Assembly (NCBI GenBank): GCA_947174235.1
Contig: CAMWID010000030.1
Span: forward strand, 1-38,334
Length of the DNA: 38,334 nt
Source of the DNA: an uncultured Porphyromonadaceae bacterium
GTDB lineage: Bacteria > Bacteroidota > Bacteroidia > Bacteroidales > Muribaculaceae
Direction of reading: 5' to 3'
A program made the position numbers and the translations under genes. Of the stretch, positions 8,233-16,207 are shown piece by piece. The notes below the pieces were generated by a model that saw only the letters and a list, made by a program, of their open reading frames with translations, was not told where the DNA came from and searched no databases. How positions within the stretch are numbered: position 1 is the first letter of the stretch; each line of letters opens with the position of its first letter.

Positions 8233-8715
8233 TCAGGGTGCCGGATTTATAGACCCTCTGCCATCAAGCAATTTAAAGAGCTGTTCCGCCGCGAGTTTGG
8301 TGTTGACCTTGTTTACCACGTCTGTCACTTCTCCATCATGGTCGCAGACAAATGTGGTACGGACAATCCCCATATATTCCCTTCCCGCCATTTTTTTCAT
8401 TTGCCATACTCCCGCAGCCTGACACAATGAGGTATCCACATCTGAGACAAGCGGAAAGGGCAGACAATTCTTATCAATAAATTTCTTGTGGCTCAGTTCT
8501 GAATCCTTACTGACACCTATAACCTGATAACCCATCTTTAGAAAGGTGTCGTAGTTCTGTCTGAAACTTACCGCCTCCGCCGTACATCCAGGAGTGCTGT
8601 CTTTGGGATAGAAATAAATAATAAACTTCATTGACTCCGGGAATGAAGACAACCTTATCTCATTGCCGTTGGCATCTTTGCCGAGAAGATCCGGCATTTT
8701 ATCTCCGATGTTCAT
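8233..8715 (-). CDS. bcp: Thioredoxin-dependent peroxiredoxin, Bcp/PrxQ family
   Basis: This is a cytoplasmic thiol peroxidase of 160 residues that reduces hydrogen peroxide and organic peroxides. The thioredoxin-like fold carries the peroxidatic motif YPKDSTPGCTAEA with Cys44. The conserved neighbours KDS-TP and the later Arg in MGIVRTTFV (R119) are present. In the best-known Bcp proteins a resolving cysteine lies five residues after the first (PGCTxxAC). Here that position is Val49. Other cysteines are Cys84 (DKNC) and Cys98 (SLCQAAG). Cys84 sits near the place used as resolving cysteine in some PrxQ proteins, so an atypical 2-Cys mechanism is plausible; a 1-Cys mechanism is the alternative. 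It lies between lepA and nhaA on the same strand, with hairpins on both sides. Confidence 0.93.
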   Translation of the reverse strand: MNIGDKMPDLLGKDANGNEIRLSSFPESMKFIIYFYPKDSTPGCTAEAVSFRQNYDTFLKMGYQVIGVSKDSELSHKKFIDKNCLPFPLVSDVDTSLCQAAGVWQMKKMAGREYMGIVRTTFVCDHDGEVTDVVNKVNTKLAAEQLFKLLDGRGSINPAP

Positions 8716-8740
8716 ATCTCTTTTTTTAGTTGTTTAACCA

Positions 8741-8777
8741 GCAAGGTGCGCAGTTCTCGGGAACTTGCGCACCTTGC
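8741..8777 (-). terminator. Long hairpin downstream of lepA
   Basis: Bases 8741-8756 pair with 8761-8777 in a 16-bp stem with one bulged T and a 4-base loop. It begins 20 bases beyond the lepA stop. It lacks a clean T-run on the - strand, so it is a likely but imperfect terminator, or a processing/stability hairpin ahead of the peroxiredoxin gene. Confidence 0.55.
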
Positions 8778-8796
8778 ATATTTAACGTTTGGAATG

Positions 8797-10584
8797 TTAA
8801 TCAAGTTTAAGGACTGCGAGGAAAGCCTTCTGTGGAACTTCGACAGAACCGATCTGTTTCATCCTTTTCTTACCCGCTTTCTGCTTTTCAAGCAGCTTGC
8901 GTTTTCGCGAGATATCACCTCCGTAACATTTTGCCGTAACATCCTTGCGGACAGCCTTGATCGTCTCACGGGCTATTATCTTTGCCCCTATCGCCGCCTG
9001 AATCGCTATGTCAAACTGCTGCCTTGGAATAAGCTCCTTCAGTTTCTCACACATTCTTCGTCCGAACCTCACGGCATTGTCGGCATGTGTCAGGGTAGAG
9101 AGGGCGTCCACGCTTTCCCCGTTGAGAAGAATATCGAGTTTTACAAGTTTTGACTCGCGGAAATCATGCAGGTGATAATCGAACGACGCATACCCCTTGG
9201 ATATTGATTTCAGTTTGTCGTAGAAGTCTATCACTATCTCTCCGAGAGGCATGTCGAAAGTGATTTCCATGCGGTTGCCGGATATATACTCCTGTTTCAC
9301 AAGCTCTCCTCTCTTGCCAAGGCAGAGAGTCATTATCGGGCCTATATAATCCGCCTGGGTAATGACCGTGGCGCGTATGTACGGCTCCTCTATGTGGTCT
9401 ATCAAAGTCGCCTCAGGCAATCCCGACGGATTATGCACCTCGGTGACATTCCCTTTTTTGTCATATACTTTGTAGGATACGTTCGGCACTGTTGTGATCA
9501 CGTCCATATCAAATTCCCTGCCGAGCCGCTCTTGAATGATCTCCATATGCAGCAGCCCGAGGAATCCGCAACGGAAACCGAACCCGAGGGCGGCAGACGA
9601 TTCCGGCTGGAAGGTGAGCGAGGCATCGTTGAGCTGAAGCTTCTCAAGAGATGCACGGAGATTTTCAAAATCTTCAGTCTCTATCGGGTAGACACCGGCA
9701 AACACCATGGGCTTCACCTCTTCAAAACCGTCAATCGCCGATTCACAAGGATTGTTGACATGGGTGATGGTATCACCCACCTTTACTTCCCTTGATGTCT
9801 TGATACCTGATATGATATAGCCCACATTGCCGGCGGAAAGCTCCTTGCGCGGAGCCATATCCAGCTTCAGCACTCCAATCTCGTCCGCGTGATATTCTTT
9901 CCCGGTAGACACAAACTTCACGAAATCATTTGTTTTCATCGTGCCGTTTACAATTTTGAAATAGGCTATTATGCCCCGGAAAGGATTGAACACCGAATCA
10001 AATATAAGAGCCTGCAGCGGAGCCTCCGGATCTCCTTCGGGAGCCGGCACGCGCTCGACAATCGCCTTTAAGACATCGTCGATACCCATTCCGGTCTTGC
10101 CGCTGGCACGTATCACATCTTCCCTGTCACATCCTAAAAGATCCACTATCTGGTCTTCCACCTCATCCGGCTTCGCGCTGTCAAGATCACACTTGTTTAT
10201 GACAGGGATGATCTCCAGATCATTGTCGATAGCCATATATAGATTGGAAATAGTCTGCGCCTGAATCCCCTGCGATGCATCGACTATAAGAAGAGCGCCC
10301 TCACAGGCAGCTATCGAGCGAGACACCTCATATGAAAAGTCGACATGCCCCGGGGTGTCTATAAGGTTCAGCACATATTTTTGACCGTCCAGTTCGTAAT
10401 CCATCTGGATGGCATGGCTCTTGATCGTTATGCCTCGCTCACGTTCAAGATCCATGTCGTCGAGCACCTGTGCCTCCATGTCTTTAGCGGCAACGGTGTT
10501 GGTACGTTCAAGCAATCGGTCGGCAAGCGTAGATTTGCCGTGGTCGATATGAGCTATGATGCAGAAATTGCGTATATTTTTCAT
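8797..10584 (-). CDS. lepA: Elongation factor 4 (LepA), ribosome-associated GTPase
   Basis: This 595-residue translational GTPase acts on stalled or mistranslocated ribosomes and in 30S assembly. The length is standard. The G domain begins at residue 4 and shows AHIDHGKST (G1, about 10-18), the RGITIKS switch region, DTPGHVDF (G3) and NKCDL (G4). It is followed by the EF-G-like domains 2, 3 and 5 and the LepA-specific C-terminal domain. There, the conserved segments [23 protein letters not shown] and [18 protein letters not shown] are present, and the tail [21 protein letters not shown] is intact. The gene reads away from the receptor operon across a 328-base divergent intergenic region. The start is the ATG at 10584, giving the canonical MKNIRNF N-terminus. 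Confidence 0.98.
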   Translation of the reverse strand: MKNIRNFCIIAHIDHGKSTLADRLLERTNTVAAKDMEAQVLDDMDLERERGITIKSHAIQMDYELDGQKYVLNLIDTPGHVDFSYEVSRSIAACEGALLIVDASQGIQAQTISNLYMAIDNDLEIIPVINKCDLDSAKPDEVEDQIVDLLGCDREDVIRASGKTGMGIDDVLKAIVERVPAPEGDPEAPLQALIFDSVFNPFRGIIAYFKIVNGTMKTNDFVKFVSTGKEYHADEIGVLKLDMAPRKELSAGNVGYIISGIKTSREVKVGDTITHVNNPCESAIDGFEEVKPMVFAGVYPIETEDFENLRASLEKLQLNDASLTFQPESSAALGFGFRCGFLGLLHMEIIQERLGREFDMDVITTVPNVSYKVYDKKGNVTEVHNPSGLPEATLIDHIEEPYIRATVITQADYIGPIMTLCLGKRGELVKQEYISGNRMEITFDMPLGEIVIDFYDKLKSISKGYASFDYHLHDFRESKLVKLDILLNGESVDALSTLTHADNAVRFGRRMCEKLKELIPRQQFDIAIQAAIGAKIIARETIKAVRKDVTAKCYGGDISRKRKLLEKQKAGKKRMKQIGSVEVPQKAFLAVLKLD

Positions 10585-10602
10585 CTTTCCTATTTTCTAC
10601 TG

Positions 10603-10610
10603 CAAAGTTA
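10603..10610 (-). promoter_or_regulatory. Likely -7 element of the lepA promoter
   Basis: On the - strand this reads TAACTTTG, a match to TAnnTTTG, 19 bases before the lepA start codon. No clear TTTG box stands at the usual distance upstream, though the region is A/T-rich. Confidence 0.45.
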
Positions 10611-10707
10611 ACAAAAATTTTTCAAAAAATTTTATATCCTCCCCATACTCAATCAATACTCACTAAATCAATTCATTTAAGCACAGTACCTATTATTGAT
10701 TACTATT

Positions 10708-10736
10708 ATTTTACATTCACTACTCATAATTTTACA
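10708..10736. repeat. Direct repeats ATTTTACA, 21 bases apart
   Basis: ATTTTACA occurs at 10708-10715 and 10729-10736, two helical turns apart. CACTACT is repeated at 10718-10724 and 10735-10741. They lie directly upstream of the promoter palindrome and could be part of a regulator-binding array. Confidence 0.4.
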
Positions 10737-10737
10737 C

Positions 10738-10756
10738 TACTATGTATTGCATAGTA
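10738..10756. promoter_or_regulatory. Candidate operator palindrome overlapping the -33 box
   Basis: TACTATG-TATTG-CATAGTA is a perfect 7-bp inverted repeat with a 5-base centre. It covers the -33 element of the receptor-operon promoter, a classic repressor position. TACTAT also occurs at 10701-10706. The PadR-type regulator encoded in the same operon (15821-16168) is the natural candidate to bind it; that link is inference. Confidence 0.55.
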
Positions 10757-10778
10757 CTAAATTTATTTATAACTTTGC
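10746..10778 (+). promoter_or_regulatory. Bacteroidota-type promoter of the receptor operon
   Basis: The sequence has ATTG at 10746-10749, a 20-base spacer and TAACTTTGC at 10770-10778. This matches the TTTG / TAnnTTTG pattern used by the Bacteroidota primary sigma factor. Transcription would start near 10784, giving a leader of about 130 bases before the ATG at 10913. Confidence 0.7.
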
Positions 10779-10838
10779 ATCGTCAATCAGAAAGGATCAA
10801 GCTTAAGCCTCCTGCTGATGACAACCTTTCACACTCCC

Positions 10839-10859
10839 GCCTCATCATTCCAATGAGGC
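10839..10859 (+). other. Hairpin in the leader of the receptor operon
   Basis: GCCTCAT (10839-10845) and ATGAGGC (10853-10859) form a perfect 7-bp stem with a 7-base loop. The earlier AGCCT at 10806-10810 could instead pair with AGGCT at 10856-10860, so two mutually exclusive folds are possible. Confidence 0.4.
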
Positions 10860-10912
10860 TGCCAAAACAAAAACATTCAAAAAAAAACATTCCATTCAAC
10901 TCTAACTAAATT

Positions 10913-13132
10913 ATGAAAACAGCTTTATTGCTAACTTCAACGCTGATGCTCGCAAGCAGCTCTCCCCTTTTCGCTCAAGAAGAGGAACCCGATTCAATCG
11001 TCGGTTCTTTCTACGAACTTGAAGACCTTGTGGTCGTGGCTGAAAAACCGATAGTTCAGACAGACGGGGCGAAACTATCATATAACCTTGATGAGGACCC
11101 TTCCGCCAAAGGAAACACTCTCCTCGACGCCCTCAGAAAAGTTCCGATGGTAAGTGTTGACGGAGAAGACAAGATCCGCATTAACGGACAAGACAATTTC
11201 AAGATTTATGTGAACGGGAAAGAGGATCCATCCCTCTCCGCAAACTATAAACAGATTTTCAAGGCTATGCCCGCAGACGCCGTAAAGAAAATCGAAGTGA
11301 TTACAGAACCGGGGGCAAGATACGACGCTGAGGGCACTGCGGGAATCCTGAACCTTGTCACCATCACTAAAAATACCACTGACGGATACTCCGGATCAGT
11401 CGACGCAAGCTTTTCTAAATCCCAAAGCGGATTTTCTCTCTACGGAAGGGCAAAAAAAGGGAAACTGTCAATGAGCGCCAATTTCAATTTTGCCGATTGT
11501 TCTCTTTTCCCCCAACGCTCCGACAACACTCAGACCTATGACAACTATGCCTCAACTGATGCAAGATACCAGATCAACAGGCTCAACCAAAGGGTTAAAT
11601 TCAACTACACAGGCGGAGGGGTGACCCTGTCATATGATCTTTCTGATAATAATCTTATCACTGTCAATACCGACATACATACGATGAATGGTTATCTGAA
11701 AAACAACAAATCCGTTTTCACCAGCGAGACATTTGATGCAAACCACAACCTGACAGGAAGTATGGCACGGTATGCAAACGCTGAAGTAGTCGAAACAGGG
11801 CTGTCTGCCGGAGCGGCATGGCAACATAATTTCAGCGCCTCCGGGCATAAGACAGTGCTGTCATATCTCTACAACCACAGTTATAACAAACTCGCAGCCG
11901 ACCTCACTCTGTTTGAACATTCAGGCGACATAACGGTCAGCCCTTTTGAAAGGATGGACACTCGCGGGAAAAACAACGAGCACACCTTACAGTTTGATTA
12001 CATCAACCCGTTTGGCGGAGACACCCACTTATTCGAGACCGGGGCAAAAGCCATATTTAGAAGAAACGGTGCCGATTCATACGAACTGAGAGGAGACGAC
12101 GAAAACTCTGCCACCGAATCTCTTTCAGAAAAATCTGCCCTTACACAGATACAGGACATTTATGCGGCTTATGCGGCATATAACGGCAAATACGGAGACT
12201 TATCCCTGACCGCCGGCATGCGATATGAGCATACACGTATGGGAATCGAATACCATTGGGGAGACATGACCGATTTCATGAACCATTTGAACGACCTTGT
12301 ACCAAACGCGGCGGTATCATATAACTTCTCTTCCTCGTCAAACATCCGCGCCGCTTACCAGATGAGGATCTCAAGACCATCGTTACGACAGGTAAACCCT
12401 TTCCAACAAAATTACATTCCGAATTACATAGAAATGGGCAACCCTGATCTTTCAAGCGAAAAATCAAACAAAATGTCGGTCACGTATTCCAATTTCGGAA
12501 GAACCGTCGGAGGGAACGTAGGACTGGAGTACTCTACCATAGACAATGCCATCACACATTGCTATTACACTGAAGACGACACATTCTTCAGCACCTATGC
12601 AAACATGGGACACGAGAAGCGCCTCGCCTTTTTCGGATTCCTCAACTGGACTATAATTCCCCGGATGCAGTTCTCTGTCAATGCCAGACTGACCAGACAG
12701 ATGTATTCATCTCCCGAAGAAGGATTAGGAAATAATGGCTGGAATTTCAACTATGGGGCGAACTGGAATTATTCAACCGCCTCCGGGTTCAAATTCAACG
12801 CTTATGGGGGACAAAGCACCCGTAATTACAATCTTACCGGATATAACGAAGGATGGTATTATTACGGATTAGGTATAAGCAAAAGTTTCCTGAAAGAAAA
12901 AGCCTTGACTTTGACTGTCAATGCCAATAATTTTCTCCAGAAATACAACGTGTTCAAATCCGTCACAGAAATAGATGGGTTCAAGTCAACGTTTTCCAAC
13001 AAAAATTCCAACTGGAATGTCGGGATATCACTCAGCTGGAGATTCGGATCACTCAAATCTGACGTTAAAAAAACTGATGTTTCAATCAGTAATGACGACA
13101 AATCATCTGTCGGAGGGAAAGCGGGTTTTTAA
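10913..13132 (+). CDS. Outer-membrane beta-barrel receptor, TonB-receptor-like (OMP_b-brl_3 type), paralogue 1
   Basis: This is a predicted 739-residue outer-membrane barrel protein. A signal peptide (about 1-22, ending at LFAQ) is followed by an acidic linker and a short segment LEDLVVVAEKP that looks like a TonB-box region. A plug domain follows (about 50-155), with RKVPMVSVDGEDKIRINGQ, VNGKEDP and the strongly conserved KKIEVITEPGARYDAEGTAGILNLVT. The rest is a barrel of alternating aromatic strands ending in SLSWRFGSLKSDVKK. Unlike its neighbour it has no N-terminal carboxypeptidase-regulatory-like domain. No SusD partner is present, so a polysaccharide-uptake role is not supported and the substrate is unknown. 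It is first in an operon with a second receptor, PadR and PspC genes. The start is the ATG at 10913, required by the signal peptide. Confidence 0.85.
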   Translation: MKTALLLTSTLMLASSSPLFAQEEEPDSIVGSFYELEDLVVVAEKPIVQTDGAKLSYNLDEDPSAKGNTLLDALRKVPMVSVDGEDKIRINGQDNFKIYVNGKEDPSLSANYKQIFKAMPADAVKKIEVITEPGARYDAEGTAGILNLVTITKNTTDGYSGSVDASFSKSQSGFSLYGRAKKGKLSMSANFNFADCSLFPQRSDNTQTYDNYASTDARYQINRLNQRVKFNYTGGGVTLSYDLSDNNLITVNTDIHTMNGYLKNNKSVFTSETFDANHNLTGSMARYANAEVVETGLSAGAAWQHNFSASGHKTVLSYLYNHSYNKLAADLTLFEHSGDITVSPFERMDTRGKNNEHTLQFDYINPFGGDTHLFETGAKAIFRRNGADSYELRGDDENSATESLSEKSALTQIQDIYAAYAAYNGKYGDLSLTAGMRYEHTRMGIEYHWGDMTDFMNHLNDLVPNAAVSYNFSSSSNIRAAYQMRISRPSLRQVNPFQQNYIPNYIEMGNPDLSSEKSNKMSVTYSNFGRTVGGNVGLEYSTIDNAITHCYYTEDDTFFSTYANMGHEKRLAFFGFLNWTIIPRMQFSVNARLTRQMYSSPEEGLGNNGWNFNYGANWNYSTASGFKFNAYGGQSTRNYNLTGYNEGWYYYGLGISKSFLKEKALTLTVNANNFLQKYNVFKSVTEIDGFKSTFSNKNSNWNVGISLSWRFGSLKSDVKKTDVSISNDDKSSVGGKAGF

Positions 13133-13302
13133 ATATATATAAACATTCTTAAAAATTAGTTAAAAATGTCACAAATATGGTTTTAATACGTCTAAATATA
13201 GTAACAGGTTCCATAACGTCTGCATACGTACACTCTCATGCAGTGCCATCCAATACAGTCCACATGGATCCGGACTATACTAATTCCAACATAAACACTG
13301 AC
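13133..13302 (+). other. Gap between the two receptor genes
   Basis: These 170 bases, AT-rich at first, are open in the frame of the second receptor from 13177 but look untranslated. They contain a small inverted repeat, CTGCAT at 13220-13225 with ATGCAG at 13238-13243. I see no TAnnTTTG promoter and no terminator. Confidence 0.5.
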
Positions 13303-15789
13303 ATGTCTAACCTATTTTTTAAGACGAAACGATTCATTACTCTTTCCCTCATGTATTCAGCCATATCCGTCCCCGCATTTTGCTCAACCTATCTTGCAAG
13401 CGGCAAGGTTGTAAACAAATCTGACGGGGAAGCCTGTCCGGGAGCCACGTACAGGATTTTCCTCATGACAGACACTGTCAATCCTGCCGCATTCAATGTG
13501 ACTGATCCTGAAGGTTATTTCAAACAAGTGCTCCCTTCCGAAGGTGAATACATAATAAAAATAAAATACATCGGCATGAAAGACGCCGAAAAACGTTTCA
13601 CCCTCACAAAAGACTCGCCGTCGGCGGGCCTGGGCGCGATAGCCCTTTCTCCCGACGACGAGACTCTTGATGAGCTTATCGTAGTAGCAAAGAAAAAACT
13701 TGTGGAGAGCGATGGGGCGACACTCACATATAATGTCGAGGACGACCCGGAATCAAAGACCAATTCCACCATCGAAATGCTGCGCAAGGTGCCCATGGTC
13801 ACTGTGGATGCCGAAGACAATATCAAAGTGAACGGTAATTCCAATTTCAAAATCCTTATCAACGGAAAAGAGGATCCGATGCTCTCCGGCGACGTATCCA
13901 CGATATTGAAATCCATGCCCGCCGCCACTATCAAAAAAATTGAGGTCATAACCGAACCGGGCGCAAAATATGATGCCGAAGGTACGGGGGGAATACTGAA
14001 TATCGTCACAGTTGGCAAACAGTCTCTGGAGGGATTCATGACAAATTACTCCGCAAGACTTTCAACCGGCAACTACGGGCTTTCTTTCTACGGCAGGACA
14101 AAAATAAGCAATGTCACCGCAAGCGCCAACATAAACTATTCCGACGCCATAGACCAAGGATTTATCAACTCCGGTTTTTCTTCTATTGAAAACCTGACCG
14201 ACGATGACAACAGATACCAGATCGCTGAATCAAAATCTAAAAATACATTCAGCTACCTTGGAAGCAACCTCAACCTCTCTTGGGAACCCGACACCCTGAA
14301 CCTCTTCACCGTACAGGGCAATATCGGCAGAATGGGATTTGATGCCACAAGTCTCTCGTCTATGAGAATGGAATCCGCCTCCAACGTAAAGATGTGGAGT
14401 CTTGACCGCAACACATATAATAAATTTGACAATCTTTGGCTTGGAGCCAACGCCTCCTTCCAGCATACATTCAGGAAGAAAGGCCATCACCTCATCGGAT
14501 CCTATATTTTCGGATACGGCACAAGAGAATCCGACATGACCATGCTTACCCATAATCTCGAAAATTATGCGGTTGACACACCATGGCAAATGAACGAAGG
14601 TGACAACTTCAACCGGCGCCACTCTCTACAGATAGATTATGCCAACCCGATTGCCGGAAGCCATCTTCTGGAAGCCGGATTCAAAGGAACCTGGAACCGG
14701 GATAATTCCGACACAAAGCCTTTTTACGGGTCTTCAGAATCGGATATGAATCTCAAAGAAGACGAGCGGGTCAACGTGCAACAGTTCCAGGACATCATGG
14801 CTGTCTATGCATCTTATTCCGGAACATACGGGGAGTGGAACGCTAAAGCGGGAGTGAGATATGAACACACCAAAATGGGTCTTGATTATAAAATCGGTGA
14901 TTACCCTGATTTTACTACATATCTTAATGATGTCGTGCCAAATCTTGCGGTAAGCTACCGTATGGGAAACGCAGCCAACCTACGTCTCGCGTATCAGATG
15001 AGAATATCCAGACCGGGCATCGGACAGCTGAACCCTTACCGCAACACTATGGCGATAAATCAGGTAAACTACGGAAATCCCGACCTCAAGAGCGAGAAGA
15101 GCAACAATATATCGCTGACATACTCTAATTATGGAGGCAGACTCGGAGGCAGCTTCGGAATATCATACAACAGGGAAGACAACAGCATTTCCGATTACCA
15201 GTTTTTTGAAGACAATATCCTGCATACCACTTATGCGAACATCGGGCATTCGCAACGGACCGTCGCAAATCTGAACCTGCAATGGGCTGTGATTCCGGCT
15301 GCCCTGAACGTAGGGTTATATCTGTCGGGATCATATGTCGACCTTAAGGCTGACAGTCCGGAGCTGAAAGCTTCCAATTCCGACTGGACAGGCAACTTCA
15401 ATATGAATATCGACTATACATTCCCGTTCAAAATGCGTCTTAGCGCATATGGTGGCGCAGGATCCGGATGGGTCGACCTGCAGAGCAAAGGATCCGGGTT
15501 CAACTACTACGGGATGTCTTTAAGCAGATCATTCCTGAAGCAAGATGCCTTGACGGTATCCCTTCAAGGATCGAATTTTTTCCAACCTTATTTTACAAGC
15601 CGATATACCCAACGCTCGGAGACTTCAATAATGACAAGCGAAAACCGATTCAGACAATGGTCGGTGGGTGGAAGCGTCACATTCCGCTTCGGATCACTCA
15701 GGGCAGACGTGAAACGCACAGCCGCAGATCTTGAAATGATGGAGGGTGCGTCAGCTTCCGGCGGAGAAGGCGGGAAAGGGGGGAGATAG
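13303..15789 (+). CDS. Outer-membrane beta-barrel receptor, TonB-receptor-like, paralogue 2 with N-terminal CarboxypepD-like domain
   Basis: This is an 828-residue paralogue of the preceding protein. The frame is open from 13177, but the ATG at 13303 gives a proper signal peptide (MSNLFFKTKRFITLSLMYSA onward, cleaved near AFCS), so I chose it. Next comes a carboxypeptidase-regulatory-like beta-sandwich (about 30-95, SGKVVNKSDGEACPGATYRI to KYIGMKD). The segment LDELIVVAKKK follows, then the plug with KVPMVTVDAEDNIKVNG and KKIEVITEPGAKYDAEGTGGILNIVT. The barrel ends in TFRFGSLRADVKR plus a Gly/Ser-rich tail. The shared plug and C-terminal motifs point to tandem duplication. The 170 bases between the two genes hold no clear promoter or terminator, so co-transcription is likely. 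PadR follows after 31 bases. The ligand is unknown. Confidence 0.84.
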   Translation: MSNLFFKTKRFITLSLMYSAISVPAFCSTYLASGKVVNKSDGEACPGATYRIFLMTDTVNPAAFNVTDPEGYFKQVLPSEGEYIIKIKYIGMKDAEKRFTLTKDSPSAGLGAIALSPDDETLDELIVVAKKKLVESDGATLTYNVEDDPESKTNSTIEMLRKVPMVTVDAEDNIKVNGNSNFKILINGKEDPMLSGDVSTILKSMPAATIKKIEVITEPGAKYDAEGTGGILNIVTVGKQSLEGFMTNYSARLSTGNYGLSFYGRTKISNVTASANINYSDAIDQGFINSGFSSIENLTDDDNRYQIAESKSKNTFSYLGSNLNLSWEPDTLNLFTVQGNIGRMGFDATSLSSMRMESASNVKMWSLDRNTYNKFDNLWLGANASFQHTFRKKGHHLIGSYIFGYGTRESDMTMLTHNLENYAVDTPWQMNEGDNFNRRHSLQIDYANPIAGSHLLEAGFKGTWNRDNSDTKPFYGSSESDMNLKEDERVNVQQFQDIMAVYASYSGTYGEWNAKAGVRYEHTKMGLDYKIGDYPDFTTYLNDVVPNLAVSYRMGNAANLRLAYQMRISRPGIGQLNPYRNTMAINQVNYGNPDLKSEKSNNISLTYSNYGGRLGGSFGISYNREDNSISDYQFFEDNILHTTYANIGHSQRTVANLNLQWAVIPAALNVGLYLSGSYVDLKADSPELKASNSDWTGNFNMNIDYTFPFKMRLSAYGGAGSGWVDLQSKGSGFNYYGMSLSRSFLKQDALTVSLQGSNFFQPYFTSRYTQRSETSIMTSENRFRQWSVGGSVTFRFGSLRADVKRTAADLEMMEGASASGGEGGKGGR

Positions 15790-15820
15790 TCTTTCCCCGG
15801 TCTTTTAACAAATCTTATTT

Positions 15821-16168
15821 ATGACTGAAAAAAATAAAACCACAGATTCCAACATACGTTCCCAGATGAGGAAAGGGATACTCGAATATTGTGTCCTGCT
15901 CCTCCTGAGCCGCAGGAGGGCGTATCCTTCCGACATTATCAACGGGCTGAGCGAGGCTTCCCTAATAGTAGTGGAAGGAACTCTATATACCCTTCTCAAC
16001 AGGCTCCGAAAGGAAGGGAAACTGAATTATGAATGGGAAGAGAGTCCCAAAGGTCCGCCTCGAAAATATTATTTCATAACAGATGCCGGCAAAGCGACAC
16101 TCTCGGAGATGTCGGCGGCATGGGATGAAATTGTGGCTAACGTAAACCATTTCAGGAATCTCGAATAA
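15821..16168 (+). CDS. PadR-family transcriptional regulator
   Basis: This is a 115-residue DNA-binding repressor of the PadR family, small and cytoplasmic. The winged-helix domain fills most of the protein. QMRKGILEYCVLLLLSRRRAYPSDI holds helices 1-2, IVVEGTLYTLLNRLRKEGKL is the recognition region with the family's (E)GTLYxLLxRL signature, and SPKGPPRKYYFITDAGKATL is the wing. A short C-terminal helix would mediate dimerisation, as in the compact PadR subfamily. It lies 31 bases after the second receptor gene and 39 bases before a PspC-domain gene. PadR genes beside PspC-type membrane protein genes are a recurrent pairing in Bacteroidota, from memory. It probably regulates its own operon, perhaps through the palindrome at 10738-10756; the inducer is unknown. 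Confidence 0.92.
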   Translation: MTEKNKTTDSNIRSQMRKGILEYCVLLLLSRRRAYPSDIINGLSEASLIVVEGTLYTLLNRLRKEGKLNYEWEESPKGPPRKYYFITDAGKATLSEMSAAWDEIVANVNHFRNLE

Positions 16169-16207
16169 CAACCTGCGGCACGAACATCGCCGCCAAACCC
16201 AATAACA

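Larger units (their letters stand above)
10585..10912. other. Divergent regulatory region between lepA and the receptor operon
   Basis: These 328 non-coding bases are very AT-rich up to about 10780. They hold a lepA -7-like element (10603-10610), repeated TACTAT and ATTTTACA motifs, and a perfect palindrome (10738-10756). They also hold a strong + strand promoter (10746-10778) and a roughly 130-base leader with a hairpin (10839-10859). Confidence 0.8.

Noticed and set aside
13177..13302. 42-residue N-terminal extension of the second receptor
   Set aside because: It would bury the signal peptide that starts at 13303, so the later ATG is preferred.
10913..15789. Receptor pair as a SusC-type polysaccharide utilisation locus
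   Set aside because: There is no SusD-like lipoprotein, glycosidase, or hybrid or ECF-type regulator in the unit, and the sequence signatures fit the OMP_b-brl_3 type better than SusC.
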